Shown in pieces: positions 1 through 12,300 of a stretch of 64,000 nucleotides of DNA; within the stretch, counting starts at the first letter, position 1, and every line of letters begins with the position of its first letter. Below the pieces are notes generated by a model. The model made no database searches. It had not been told where the DNA came from and saw only the letters and a list, made by a program, of their open reading frames with translations. Position numbers and translations under genes: made by a program. Origin of the DNA: Merluccius polli (Eukaryota > Chordata > Actinopteri > Gadiformes > Merlucciidae); assembly GCA_030340625.1 (NCBI GenBank), contig JAOPHQ010004836.1:352001-416000 (forward strand). Direction: 5' to 3'.

Positions 1-859
1 ATTCGAATAATTATTGATCCACTATTGTCATCGTTGACCTACCATAGAAATACACAGCCCTACTATATCGGCAATTTCACGGGAAGCTGGAAATGTTTAG
101 ACGAATAATTCGTCTAAAAGCAGAGCCCTAACTAAACATTATGTAAAGTGTTAGGGGATAAGTGCATGCTGGGGTCCATATCAACTAAGTGACAGTATTT
201 GGCGCAAACCGCTCTCAGTTCTATATATAGATCTAGACCAACACTGCCTTTGAAGGTTGCACTGGTGTCATGTTGACATTACATTTTTTACATCGAAATG
301 ACACCCATTAAACTCTTTCCAGGTGGAAATGAGCTAGTTGGCTAAATCTGGTATAATGCATCGCTCCTCCTTGTGTTGTGAGATTCATGTTTTTTGTAAA
401 TGGTCCCTGACAAATAAACGTAATAAACTAAACTTTGGAAAACTTAAGACAAAATGAGAATCCAAACAGAAATACGCACAAAAACTGCTTACAAAAAAAT
501 ACGTAGGCCTAAGCAAATAAAAACGTACGCGTGTATAAAATATGCACAGCTGGGTGAGAGTTAAGGCCCGCCTCTTTTTCCCGACACGGTTGAATGATTG
601 GACGGCATGGTGACCTGCAAACGTCCAGCCAGCCAATGAGGCGGAGAGGCTGCGTGACGTAGGTCGCCTAGACCGGAACAAACAGAAGGTCATCTCTGTA
701 AACGTTACGCCGACTGTAGTTTGTGGACATTTTCATTGGCTGTGACTGTATCAAGCATTTATGGTTTGCTACGTGTTGTTGGCATGCTAGATGGTTATTT
801 GCGGGCCGCTTCTTGCAGTTTTAAGAACTTTCTACTTTTTTTAGACGATCTTCGAAAAA
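1..859. other. 5' flank of serhl, no gene seen
   Basis: I see no coding exon or RNA gene here. The last 250 bases are richer in CpG than the AT-rich stretch before them and lie directly upstream of the serhl start, so they are the likely promoter and 5' UTR. No TATA box at a convincing distance was found. The open frames in this stretch have no recognisable protein similarity. Confidence 0.4.
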
Positions 860-3800
860 ATGATGAACACTGTGAAAAGTGTCAGACACTTGGTGACGTC
901 AACTAAACACGCCGGTACTTAAAATGCGTCTGTCTGCCTGTCTGTCTGTTATAAAGTTGGTTATTCAGACCGGCGAGCTTGTGTGTATAAAGTGGATGCA
1001 CGTTGTTGTTCTTGGACGACTGTCAGCTCAGAGTCCATCTCAGTTGATGATCTGTGGTTTCCCAGCGGTTCTGGATGAAGCTTTGTCTCTCCTGTAGTTT
1101 CAGAGCTCACGGTACCGGCGCCATGGGGGCAGATCAGGGGCAAGGTCTGGGGTCCAGACCACGGCCGTCCCGTCCTCTGCCTGCACGGATGGGCCGACAA
1201 CTGTGGTTCCTTTGACACACTCCTCCCCCTGCTGCCACAAGGTAACTCCTTATTCACAAGTGTCTTTTTTTGTGGAGTGAAACTGATCAACAATTGGCCA
1301 AGTCGAATGAGACTCAAAACAGTGGCATTGATTCCTAGCTGTCTTAATACAAAACATTGTGTTTTGTATTTTCTTTTTTCCTGTTAATCCACAGATTGTA
1401 GATATGTGGTGATGGACCTGGCAGGTCACGGTCAGTCATCCCATCGCCCTCCTGGAGTCTCCTACTATTTTCCATCATATGTGGCTGATGTCCATCGAGT
1501 CGTTAAAGGTGTGTGAAGTGAACACAATTGTATTAAGGGGCCAGTTCACCTTTACAAATACAAAATACACAAGGAGTGCTAATGTAATCTATCCATTCAG
1601 ATGGCTTCTATGTGATTTGCTCAGAATTGTGATGTCCACTGCTGAAATTTGTAGACTATACTTCTACCCCAATGTAATGGAGCTACATTTGGTTTGTGGC
1701 GATCAAAGTCCCATTTTAAACAATTAACAGCAACATGTGTTTCAAGAAACAGCATATGACAAAAATGACTGTATTGGCAATTTTTCTATTTTCGATTAAT
1801 AGCCAGATTGGCTAGAAGTGGTCTTACGCAGACCTAATACAACAGATTTTCCAGTCAGTGGTTGCAGCTTAGTTTGTTGTTTATTGAGGTAGCAAGAAGT
1901 TGTACAAAGAGATGAACGTACCCGGTTTGTTTCCAATTCTATTTTTCCTAGTTGTGGCGTGTTGAGAACTGTGTGCTCTCCCCATACCTGTGCCTACCAT
2001 TTCCTGTCACCTATGGCCATACATATACAACTCTGTATCTAATGACTGCCGCCAAGTGTCCAACATAATACTGCAAGATCTAAACAAAATAATATGACAT
2101 CCTGTAGACTCTGTAGACTAGTCGATGTAAAATGTTAACATGCAAAGCTGTTGTGAAATATTATGACTGTTTCTTGTTGGATGATTTGTTGATCCGGTTT
2201 ACAGCTCTGCAGTGGGAGAAATTTTCCATTATAGGCCACAGTATGGGTGAGTGACATAGCATATGGTGATATAGAAACATATGTCACATAAAATAAATAA
2301 CCTTCATTACTCATCTACATTGAATAAGCCTGTATAATATGTTTGTACTGTGCTATTTCTCTTTTGACAGGGGGCAACATAGGTGGAATGGTAAGGAACA
2401 CATTTTCTTCCTGGGTATTTTATTAATTCACTGCCCTTTCAATGACAAACAAAAAAATGCCATAACTCAATATATAGAAGTTGTCTTATTTATCTTACTT
2501 GAGATGAGAAATTGATCTTTTTTTCCCATTTGTGTTATCCATAGTTCAGTGCACTGTATCCTGAAATGGTGGATGCATTAGTTCTACTCGACTCATATGG
2601 ATTCTTACCTACAGATGTGGTAATCCAACATTTAATAATATATATTTGTATATTTCCTTCTGTTAAACAATGTATTGCCCATGAAATAATACAGCACACA
2701 TTGAATTAAAATTAGTAAAGCTTCATGATCTAAAACATTACCTTTACTTTTAGAAAGAGTTGCCCAAAGTGATGAGGCAGGGGATGGAAGAGATGCTGAA
2801 GTTTGAACAGAGAGAAGAGAGAGTTTACACTTATGACCAAGCATTTCAGAGGTATGGAGTGCCATTCTTATCAACTGCCTGTTTGAGTCCTTTTTAACTT
2901 CCTTTTAATTTAAATGAACGTGATCACAGATTGTAGTCCAAGTGAGTGCGTATCATTTTAACCACCAATCATTTAATCACCTAAAGGAACACACAATACA
3001 CATCCCTCCTATGTTTAGTCCCGCCCTAATATCCCTAATAATTTCCCTTGGAAATGTGTCATTTTAGGGAAGCAATAATGTCAATGGGCTCTGTTTTTGA
3101 GGGTACAGCAGAACAACAGTATAAGGTTAAAGGTATGCTCAATGTCTTTCAGGTTACAAGCTGGAAACCCCACTCTCTCCGAACAGTCAGCACATATCCT
3201 TTTAGAACGAGGCCTCAGACAAGTAGAAGGAGGTAAACCTTGAAGTTTATTTGATTGTTGTTATCCAGTACGCTCTTTCTACTTAACCGGGTTCACAATA
3301 TAATTTTTCTTGTACATTAATATTATTTTTCTTGTTCAGGTGTTGTTTTCTCTCGTGACTTTCGAATTAATCTGGTATGTGCAGATCATGGCCGTTGCAA
3401 ATGTCAGTAATTTTCCAAATTAAATTGAAAGAGTGTGCATGTAAACATAATGATCAACTTGTGCTTTCTATATTTGGTTGTTTGTTTTCAGAAAAACATA
3501 GTGCGTATTAGCTTGGAGCAAAGTGTGGAACTACAGTCAGGGATAAAGGCTCGTGTCCTGGTTCTTATGTAAGACATTTCTTTGACTTATTGAGTTATGG
3601 TATGCTAATATAATTTCAGTACACCTTGCCATATTACAGAATGTTTTATGCCTTCACAGAGCTGAGGAGGGATTTGGGAAAATGTTTGCTGAACCAGACC
3701 AAAAGAAGTTCACTTCAACTCTTCTCCAGGGCTACAGGGAGCAGGATGTGAGTGTGTTTTGCAGGGATACGTGGTGTTATAATGTAGGATGGTGTAGAAG

Positions 3801-4779
3801 GTATGGAGGTGGGGGAAAAAATCAGGAAGCTGACTAAAGTTTGGCAAAATTAATTATTAATTGATAAGAGAAGGAAATTAGTAATTACAAAATATAAAAA
3901 TATACAACAAATAAATAATTGTAACAAATTCTAATTCAAACATTCAAAACAGAAGTTGAATGTGTATCTTTCACATTATAAAAGAAATAACTTCTACAAG
4001 TGAGTATATACATTATAGTTAACAGAAGACATCACCATTCCTAAAAATAAAACAATAACATACAGACTGTCTTCGCAAAAGTGGATTTCTTTGCGCCTAG
4101 TAATTTTCAGTGTGATTCTTATTTTTCCACACATTTCTAACCTGAATGTCAGTAGGTGGCACTTGCCAGCTACTAAAGCCCTGTTTAAGATTTCACAGTC
4201 TCTTAAAGTATATTGAGATGCAGAAGGAGCATAGGGGTTAGTCATTCTTGCTGAAGGAATCCAACCGGTAGGCTCAGGAACTTGGGGCTTTAAGCTGGGA
4301 GCAAACCCAGCATCCATAACCATAAACTGTAATGTACCCATTAGGAACACTATCTTAGGGAGGGTCTAGTCTTCTAGACTAATCCCAGAATAAGATCTAG
4401 TGTCTGGAAAGCATTCAGTAGCCTTCATCTAAAACAGAAAAATATTGTTAAATGTTGTTTTGAATATAAAATAATCAAAACTCGTGAATATTGTGTGAGG
4501 TGGTAGGACAAATCATGAGTATTGATCCTTCGGGATTTGATCTGCAACAGCTGGAGTACTTGAGAGGATGTACATGTTATATACTAATATTATATATATA
4601 TGTATATAAATCTCTCTCTCTCTTGCTCTCAGGGTATTGTGGTTAGAGTACCAGGTGATCATCACGTACACCTGAATCACCCTGAGATCGTCGCTCCCTT
4701 CGTTTCAGACTTCCTGCAGAGCAATGGCCCCTCCCCTTTTCCAAGTGCTGCAGACGACTCCACCATAGCGAAGCTATAA
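860..4779 (+). CDS. serhl: serine hydrolase-like protein (SERHL/SERHL2 orthologue), complete, 12 exons
   Basis: An alpha/beta-fold hydrolase of the SERHL family; its physiological substrate is not established. Exons placed by phase: 860-914, 1098-1241, 1395-1508, 2205-2246, 2371-2390, 2545-2619, 2754-2851, 3153-3232, 3340-3374, 3492-3568, 3660-3747, 4633-4779, giving 324 aa against 314 in human SERHL2. Visible landmarks are the oxyanion motif LCLHGWADN (residues 45-53), the nucleophile elbow GHSMGG with Ser117, the strand VDALVLLDS, and a late catalytic-type His in PGDHHVHL (about residue 286). The start is the first of two tandem ATGs; the downstream donor G|GTACTT gives the phase needed by exon 2, and a start at the second ATG would remove one residue. 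Exon 2 could alternatively begin at 1104. The C-terminus ends in AKL, a permissible peroxisomal PTS1-type tripeptide, though targeting is inference. No stop or frameshift is present, so it looks functional. Confidence 0.9.
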
Positions 4780-4903
4780 CACACACACACATTTTTTCAC
4801 CAGCATTATCTAGATCAGCTGGTCTGGAATTGCTGTGGCCTAGGCACCCAAAGCCCATAGGACGCACCCGTCGTGCTATGATTATAAGATTAAACAACGG
4901 CAA

Positions 4904-4909
4904 AATAAA
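4904..4909 (+). terminator. AATAAA polyadenylation signal of serhl
   Basis: A canonical AATAAA lies 125 bases after the serhl stop codon, with an ATTAAA variant 15 bases before it. The position fits a short 3' UTR. No transcript evidence is available. Confidence 0.5.
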
Positions 4910-7574
4910 AAGCTAAATCATGTCCTTCGGAACACTAGCGAAGAGCGTGCGTATACAGCCGGCAGCTGCCAGCGTCCGACGATGTCTGTGTGGGTTGTCA
5001 CATTGAAAATAATGTGGGCGGCTGTGTGTGTTTAGTGTGGACATAAGGCCAAAACGTAACAAAAATATGTTTACAGTTTACATATGTATCTGTCGTAGTG
5101 TGGTGACTCTCACACTGCTGTTACACTGGGAATTATACTGTAATCCGATCGTCACCAAGGCTCAGTGTTGAGAAAGCATTCGCCCAATACTACCAACAAC
5201 ACAGAACAACGTGCCATAGTTGCATCGAAATTAACTGAATCCAGCACATACTTATACACAGTGACTAAAAGTATTACAATTATGTTATTGTATTGATGTC
5301 AACTAATCGACATTCTCTGCCAGTTGCTTGATTTCGTTTCCTGGAATTATTTGAAACATGTCGTGCCTTTGTGTGGCAGATAAATTAATATTTGTATCTA
5401 TTACTAAAGATATAGAGATAAAGATTTAACTTAACATCCCATAGGTCACTATGGCAATTGCTTGTGAAATCGGAAAAGCTTTTAGTCATCAAGTGGGGTA
5501 CTTGGTGACAAAAACAAAACAGTGGGATATAGATAAGATTTATGGGTCCAGAACATTTATTTTTCGAGTAAAGGTTTTTTGTCATCGTATGATCATGCTA
5601 TATTATTGGCATTCTGTTCCTGCTGTGTTTTGTGTAAATACGTTTAATGTAAAAAGTTAAATGATTTGTCTGACACAACTTGTAAAACCTTTAGAAACAA
5701 TCTGTTATTAAAACATGCAACAAAATAAACTATGTATGTATATTGTATATGTAATGCTAATTGTGCACTTGATTTGACTTTGACTTGTGCACATGAACTG
5801 CCAAGGCTTTTAGATATACAGCATGTTTTCCAGGCACAACATGCTGTCGCAATTGGCAACAAGGACCCCAACAGCCATTTTTACCAGTCTTTAACACACA
5901 TATGTCATCACCCTTGTAGGACTACTGTGCATCTGTTCTGGGTTGACAATATTCATGTTAAGAAGGTTTCTATCTTTAATATACTATTTCATTCAAACCA
6001 GAAAACAGATGGAACAAATCATTTTAATCCTTGATTACACATTACAGCAGAGTATCCCTACTTCCGGTGATGTTAGGTGACAGAAGTATGTTTTTAAGTG
6101 ATGTGGTCCAGTGGTTATCTGAGTGTGAACAAATGTGTCCCTGAACATTTCAACCATGCACCAATCAACGTGGGCCCCGCCCACATCTCCCACAGCACCG
6201 TGTATATAAAGCCAGCATGTCCACGCGGACCAAGGGACTTAAGACCAGGCGCCGCCGCCGCAGCGCAAATCTCTTCCGCTGCCGCACCCCTTGAGCAAAG
6301 CCACAGCAGCGGCCACCGCCCGTGTATAATTAGCTCTCACACCCGGCGGCGGCGTGGGTGGGGGCCAGGCAAACACTCACCACTCTATAAACATGTCTTA
6401 GTGAATGCCCTAGTAGAGAAAACATGATGCAGCGCCCTATGTCCGTACATATAATGGTCTAAACTTGATCTTCCCTATGGGTGCCCTTCCATGGAAAGGG
6501 GTGCTGTTTTTTTTAGGATTTCCCAAAGTGGGTGCCATGATGACAGACTAGGGGTGCCGCCAAATAGTCAAACCCTGCTTACATTCAAAACACAGCCTAC
6601 TGTATGGCCATTAGCAAATATTTTCTGCATTTTTGCATGGGGCCGATTGGCTAACAGTAATATCTAGATAATATTTGATGTTTCTCGATCTGCACTGCCC
6701 CTATTTTTAAGCTATGCTTTTTGGGCGTTGACGGGGCCCCATGTCGTGCAGTAGGTGCCCTTTTTTTCTTTTCGCCCTTGCCCTTCAAACAGTCTGAGTC
6801 CGCCGCTGACCCTCACGTAACCAGCGAGATAACGGCTGTGTTGAGAGAGCGGCTCTTGGTCACGTCGCCGATGTCCGATCCGGCCGTAAGCGATGCAGAC
6901 CCGCCTCCGCCTCGTTAGATGAGGCGCTTCAGCACAATGTCCAGAGCAGAGAAGAGCAATTGGAGGGCTCAAACTGAACAAAAAAACATAAAGTGATGCC
7001 CATAACGTGAACTGTTAGTTAATAATAACATAACGTTAATTAGTTGTTAATGTTATGGGCATACGTTAGTTTTATAGTTTTCTATATAGCCTAGGCTATA
7101 TATTCTATGTCTATATATTTCTATATCTATATATAGATTTTAGTTGTCTGCCAGCACGTAACGTCGTTATGGCAACGAATGCGCTGGGGTTTGGAGTAAA
7201 AGCCAGCTAAAGCCATTTATCTTTAAATGAGTAAATGACTGAAGTGCACTATTAAGGTGATTCATCTTCATCATGGTTTGTTTAAAATTACACCTTACAT
7301 CGAACTCATAAACTCGTACAGATAGATACAGATAAAGACAAGCAGGCCTAATTTTAAAAGCATTCTCCCTACCCATAAGTGAGATGGGAAGAGTCTGCCT
7401 AAACATCACATGATCTTTCAGTTTAGAGATAAATGGAGGGAGTCTTGCTTTGAAAGGTCATTCTTTGTTACAATGCCAAGTCAGGTGAATTTTGAGATTG
7501 TCATTTTACCTGCTCTAATTGGCATGAGTTCACTTTTGGTCCAATTAATGCCTGTTAAGAATAAATAATAACAT
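4910..7574. other. Intergenic stretch, no gene seen
   Basis: No exon chain or recognisable protein similarity was found on either strand. Two local items are visible: a TATATAAA box at about 6203 followed by an Arg-rich short frame, which I do not believe is a gene, and an 11-bp inverted pair (ATGCCCATAAC at 6996-7006 with its reverse complement at 7052-7062) inside AT-rich sequence. Confidence 0.45.
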
Positions 7575-7953
7575 TGTATCAACAGGCTGTAATATCTACA
7601 CATAGCCACTAGGGAAAATAAATAAATATATAAGCTGTATTAACTGCACCTGGCCACCAGATGGCGGCACACATAACCCACTGGGGGCGGGCGCTCAACA
7701 TTAGCCAATCAGAGCATAGTAAGCGTCATAGAGGCCACGCCTGCCCAGGTACTACCAAACCACACATCCGGGGGAGGGCAGAAACCCCCAGGCAGCGTAT
7801 CTGGACAGATACCCAGCTAAGGGGTCGCTCCACGCGTGAACTATACAATACCCCTCCTTTTGCTTCATAGATAAATACCTAAAGCTAAACAAATAAAGTG
7901 AGTTAAAAGTGATCCTGTGTCGGCGGCCTTCTTCCTCAAAGAACAGCACTACA
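7575..7953. repeat. Solo-LTR-like repeat, copy 1
   Basis: The unit begins TGTATCAACAG, ends in ACTACA, and carries an AATAAA just before the conserved end block CTGTGTCGGCGGCCTTCTTC. A second copy of similar length in the same orientation lies at 41637-42008. TG...CA ends, a polyadenylation signal near one end and no internal coding capacity suit a solo LTR. I could not find a matching target duplication, so another non-autonomous repeat class is possible. Confidence 0.5.
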
Positions 7954-8023
7954 TGCCATATCTAGAGTGTTTAAATTGCATTCTTCATTTCGATTCATGA
8001 CCTGCACAGGCCTGGATTGGCCT

Positions 8024-8501
8024 ATAGGGAGCATACATATACGTACGCCTCATGACGTGCTGGAACGTAACCCAGCGTCGCCGCCATATTGGTTGGGTCT
8101 CCTCACTCTAGTCTAGCATAGGAGTCAACGGGAGAGCAAGCTATGCCAGTATTTTGTGCAGCTTACGGCGCAGCAGACACCAGATCGCGTGGGATTACCT
8201 TTCACAAGTAAGATTGAACAATAATTCTTATTTTTTTTTCTTATTTTTTTGTATTAATTCGTCCTGTATCATAACTAAATCTCTGCCGTTTGTAACAAAC
8301 CAAACCGTGTGAAAATCCGGTAAAAATTATGTGGGAGTTATGCTTATTATTGTAGTTGGGGATACACCTTCCTCAGTAGAAATAAATGCACTGGGGGCGC
8401 ACTGGGGACCCATCCAAGATAGCGGCCGCGCTGATACGTCAGCTCCAACAGGCAGCGTCAGTCTATGAGGCGTCTACGTATATTATGTCTATGATAGGGA
8501 G
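8024..8501. mobile_element. P-type TIR element, copy 1, with 8-bp target duplication
   Basis: The element proper is 8032-8493 (462 bp), flanked by perfect 8-bp direct repeats ATAGGGAG at 8024-8031 and 8494-8501. The ends are inverted: CATACATATACGTACGCCTC at the left, and at the right GAGGCGTCTACG followed by a short AT stretch ending CTATG. Eight-base duplications, termini beginning CAT, and a THAP-domain start inside together point to the P-element superfamily. A second copy is at 12552-13018. It is too short to encode a transposase and must depend on one from elsewhere. Confidence 0.85.
8143..8207 (+). pseudogene. THAP-domain first-exon remnant inside the P-type element
   Basis: The frame opens MPVFCAAYGAADTRSRGITF and continues HK into a good donor (AA|GTAAGA). 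This resembles the start of a THAP zinc finger, whose usual pattern is M-P-x-x-C-x-x-x-x-C followed by a basic stretch and GITFHKFP. The second zinc-binding Cys position appears to be Ala, and the rest of the domain is missing. In the second copy the same stretch is frameshifted. THAP domains are the DNA-binding module of P-element transposases, so this is most likely what is left of exon 1 of the parent element. Confidence 0.65.
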
Positions 8502-8719
8502 TACCGGGAGTTTTCCCGGTGGGCCGGTCAATAATGGGCCGGCTGCCTTTTATTTATTTATTTATTTTTGCTGCAGCCCAGGGAGAGAGACATGCACCGG
8601 CCCACAGAGCTCAGCTGCAGCCCACAGAGGCCCAGTGGCTTGTCTGTCTAAACAATACCTGGCCCAGTGGCCCTATTGTAGGCTACAGAGGCCCATAGTC
8701 CCGCCCACGCATTTTCCAG

Positions 8720-8752
<33 letters not shown>

Positions 8753-9931
8753 GTCCAATCACCTTTAATGATGAGCAATCTTTACGAGAGAGAAGAGAAA
8801 CACACAAAAAACAAAAATGGAGAAAAAACGAAAAGGCGGTGCAGAAAAGCTGAGGGAAAAGAAAAGAAAAGCTCTCGCTAGTGATGCTGCTAAGAGCAGA
8901 AACATAGGCTATTAAACATGTTTGCTGCAGCGGGGGCCGGCGACAGACAGGAATGTGACACACTACCACACAAACGGGCCGTCGCCCAGTTGTAATGGGA
9001 AGCATTACATTTATAGTGGCAATACATTGGACTCAGAGTTTATCATGGTAGTAATTACCTTTTAGCAATAGCGTAGAAATAAACACATCCTAGATAATAG
9101 GCTAGAACATGTGGTGGTTATGCCGTGGTTTCATATAAAGGGTGGAGCAGGGGGTGGGGGTCTATAAAAACTAAAGAAGGGTGGCGTGGCAGTCAAATAA
9201 AATGTTAAAATACTGCCCTCTACTGTAAAACATCAACGTTGCTCATGCGGTGCATGGCTGAACTCCTTCGTCATTTATTTCAAGAATCATGCTGCGTAGG
9301 CTATGTATTATTGTTTCACGGGCTTGTTCGTTTTGCTTTGGTTTGCCAATAATATGATGATTATTCTACATCTGTTATCTGGCTGGATGTCCAGTCTCTG
9401 AACTCTTATTACTTACCTTACTGTAATGGCTTTCAATAATGTAACCACCTATTTGTCTACTATTTACTGTATGATATATTAATGATAACACGCACGGACA
9501 CCCGTAATGTCACATAAAAAGTCACTAACCAATTACTGACATCTCCCCTTTTAAAGCAAAATTATATAACACAAAGCAAGCCTTGCTTGGCAATAGAATT
9601 GTACAGTGAAACAACGTATTCCCCAAATAGCAAAAACAATGTCTTGGTCGGTCTCTGTAAATAGTTCATTGTCAACTTATAAGTTAAAGGTCATGTAGAC
9701 AACTTGTTTGCTTTAACGTATCAATATGAAGTAAATGTTGATTGCACAGTGGCTACAGAATAATGACACCATCAGTGTTTATTGGTAGCTTCCCTATAAG
9801 CCTCGCTTTCACTATGCAGCTCTGTCTGCCACCAGGTACGATCTCCCGGGAAAAAGCAAGCAAGTAGCCTATATGCAAGACAGAAAGACAGGCAATGGTA
9901 GTATGCCAGACGTAACTTAACTATTAACACA
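8502..9931. other. Intergenic stretch with homopolymer tract, no gene seen
   Basis: A run of 30 C residues occupies 8721-8750 and creates spurious proline/glycine open frames on both strands. A short ATTT run lies near 8552-8575. The remainder is AT-rich and without recognisable coding content. Confidence 0.5.
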
Positions 9932-11300
9932 CTATTTAAAATTAAATGCTACATTTCCATTAATTGTAAAATTTGATAGCGATATTGGCATGTCCATCAT
10001 CGTGGCATTTGATGGACGGAGATTTAAAGTTTGTGGCTCGCTACGACCACTGCTTGGGACATTGAGAGATGACAAAATGTTGCTCCATTCTCGCCTGTCC
10101 TGTACTGACGGAGCCCAGTAAGCCTACAGGCTGCTCTCACAACAGTGCCCCGTCACCGACATGATCTGGCGAGTTTCCAGTCCGGCGTCAGAGAGATGAC
10201 CAACAGCTGTGCTCCGAAGGCTGTGGTTGATGTAAACCCGTGACAGACCCACCTGAAAGAAACAATAATAAACACACTTAGGCTATATTAAGGACAGAAG
10301 AGGGGTTATACGGCTACATTATTATTAGAATGTAGCTAGTGTACAGACCTCTTCGCTGATTTTTTTTCAGCAAGTTCCCCAGGTAGTGGACACCCATCGG
10401 CTCCCTGGAGTACCACACATCAGATGCCACAGTGATGGAGCGCTTCGGGTGGAGATACAATGATTTTGCATCTGGTGGACACTTGGAGATGTTCTTTTTA
10501 AAACTTTTTACTGGACACAGAGGATCCCCGGGCCTGGCGAACATGAACCCTCGCAGGTTATCCTTGTGTGGTTCGTTCGGATCTTTATGGTTTTTTGTTT
10601 GAGGATTATGCGCTAAGCTGTATTCAACGCCATGCTCGTCTCTTTGGATGATGAAAGATGTCATGGTCAGCTCACGGCTCCTCTCCCTGCCACGCCGAGC
10701 AAAACACAGCTGGATGTCAAACCACACCTTTCTGACGAGGCCGACGGGCGTATCGGGAGACAGCGCAGATGAACATCTGATTATTTGAAGATCCAACTCA
10801 GTGATGCGAGGATGGTGGAAGCTGGTGTCCTTCCCACTCTTTATGTAACGCTTCAGTATCGCCTTGAAAACCGCATTACTGGTCTTGAACTCAGGGTCAC
10901 TAATGATGTTGAGGTCACTTAAATGGCGGTTAATGCTGGCTCTCAGACTCCTCAAACTGGCAACACTGTATTCTCCTCCTTCCTTGGTCGACTGGACAGA
11001 CGCATAAAACAGTCGCAAAACGTCATTGAGAGTAGTGGCAGTTTAGCCTTTAAAGTTGATGTCCATGTTTTTGTCAGCCAAGAAGTCTCTTAATGTTTTA
11101 ACTGCCCATTTTGTGGTTTTCTTTGTGTTTAGCTCGTACTTGTCATCCTCTAATTCATTCAATTCCTCCGGTGTCACCTCCTTGTGTCGCTTCTCCTTTT
11201 TCTTTTCATATTCTCTTCTCTCTTTTTCTTCTGCTGCATCCCAGTCTTCAAAGTTGTCAAACTCACCAAATAAATTAAAAGAAATGATAAAATCACTCAT
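9932..11300 (-). pseudogene. Crypton-type tyrosine recombinase (DUF3504) gene, broken
   Basis: Reading from 11300 downward, the N-terminal part has an acidic and Lys-rich linker, then LNTKKTTKWAVKTLRDFLAD, the typical start of the DUF3504/Crypton recombinase fold. The frame carries on through RKVWFDIQLCFARRGRER and SLYLHPKR to a donor near 10348. An acceptor at 10253 opens exon 2, which holds the catalytic HSLR (H-x-x-R), then SVTGHCCESSL and the expected catalytic Tyr in AYW, ending at 9932. Lesions: an in-frame stop at 11043-11045, a one-base shift in an A8 run near 10362, and a second in-frame stop just before the Tyr. Cryptons have no inverted ends, so element limits cannot be read. A decayed host gene of the KIAA1958/ZMYM type is the alternative, but multiple lesions in an element-rich region favour a dead Crypton. 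Confidence 0.8.
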
Positions 11301-11499
11301 GTTTTGTCTGTCTTGCTGTTGATGAATAAACTGTGAAATACCGTTGAGTCTCCGTTGCCATGGTTACCATCTAGCATTTGAGCCAGCGCAATAATCTAAC
11401 TGTAATCAGGCAATTTGACCCGAACGTCTTTCCTAGGTGTACATTAACACTTTTTAATGTACACCCTCCAGCCAATCAGAATCGAGTATTCACCCAGAC

Positions 11500-12300
11500 C
11501 ATGGTATACATTTTCATAATCTTCTATCAGAGAATGTAGACGACCTTCCATTTATTAGTTTCTACGAAGATTTTAGTGTCTCTTTAGAAAATCGTTAGAA
11601 TGCAACGCTTTGTACCGTTGTTATGGTGGTTGCTATGGACGCTGCTATCGCTGCTAGGCCACCTAGTTGCATATTGTCTGGCCTATTCATTTACATTGGC
11701 CTTTAAAACGTATGAGTTGTGCTCATTATTTAATGTTTTTATTTTAATAATGCCCCTGGCTGTTGTTTGTTTGTTTGCTTGTTTGTACATTAATAACTGC
11801 CGTTGTACCAAATATTATTGCCAATAAAGATTGATTGGGGAAAAAAACAACAACAAAAAAAACATTTACATTGGCCTACGCACCGTCACGTGACGGTCAA
11901 GTTTCCCCCTGCGAAAAAAAAATAAATGGCGGACACTCCTTACATTTTCCATGTTAAATGGAATATTTTGAGCTACCATCCACATTTACATGCGTTTAGA
12001 TTACATTTCTGGCGAGAAGTATGCGTTATATTTTCATAATCTTCTATCAGAGAATGTAGACGACCTTCCGTTTATTAGTTTCTACGAAGATTTTAGTGTC
12101 TCTTTAGAAAATCGTTAGAATGCAACGCTTTGTACCGTTGTTATGGTGGTTGCTATGGACGCTGCTATCGCTGCTAGGCCACCTAGTTGCATATTGTCTG
12201 AGTCATTAGCTGTGTCCCAATTCAGGGGCTGCATCCTTCGAAGCACGCATTTGTAGGCCGATTACGTCACAACGCGACGCGAAGGCTGTCCCAATTCATT
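11500..12300. repeat. Composite repeat: direct partial duplication plus insertion
   Basis: A block of about 165 bases starting CTTCTATCAGAGAATGTAG occurs at 11516-11682 and again, nearly identical, at 12035-12200, and a third time in reverse orientation within 37060-37560. Sequence between the first two copies (from TTACATTGGCCTACGCAC onward) also matches the 37-kb copy. The 12200-12300 part (GTGTCCCAATTCAGGGGCTG) matches the 37.06-37.18 kb end. This is one dispersed non-coding element plus a partial tandem copy. I see no coding capacity. Confidence 0.7.
11688..11876 (+). mobile_element. 161-bp retroposed insert with 14-bp target duplication and A-rich tail
   Basis: The insert (11702-11862) is flanked by the perfect 14-bp direct repeat CATTTACATTGGCC at 11688-11701 and 11863-11876. 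It ends with AATAAA at 11823-11828 followed by an A-rich tail. The related copy near 37.5 kb lacks the insert and has one copy of the 14-mer, an empty site. This is the signature of LINE-mediated retroposition of a 3' transcript end. The source is not recognised. Confidence 0.7.

Noticed and set aside
3048..3236. A 62-codon open frame overlapping the serhl exon 8 region, with its own acceptor near 3067 and donor near 3132
   Set aside because: Using it would need a 28-base intron and breaks the conserved reading. Joining 2851 directly to 3153 keeps phase and gives the family sequence LQAGNPTLSEQSAHILLERG.
3994..4350. Minus-strand 118-codon frame in the last serhl intron
   Set aside because: No recognised domain or splice context; may be an old repeat, but nothing supports a gene.
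6180..6427. TATATAAA box followed by an Arg-rich frame starting MSTRTKGLKTRRRRR
   Set aside because: Looks protamine-like at first sight, but the frame ends quickly, is GC-biased low complexity, and has no splice continuation or known family match.
8386..9005. Open frames of 110-155 codons on both strands
   Set aside because: Both are driven by the 30-base C run (poly-Pro or poly-Gly) and the P-type element; no similarity to any protein.
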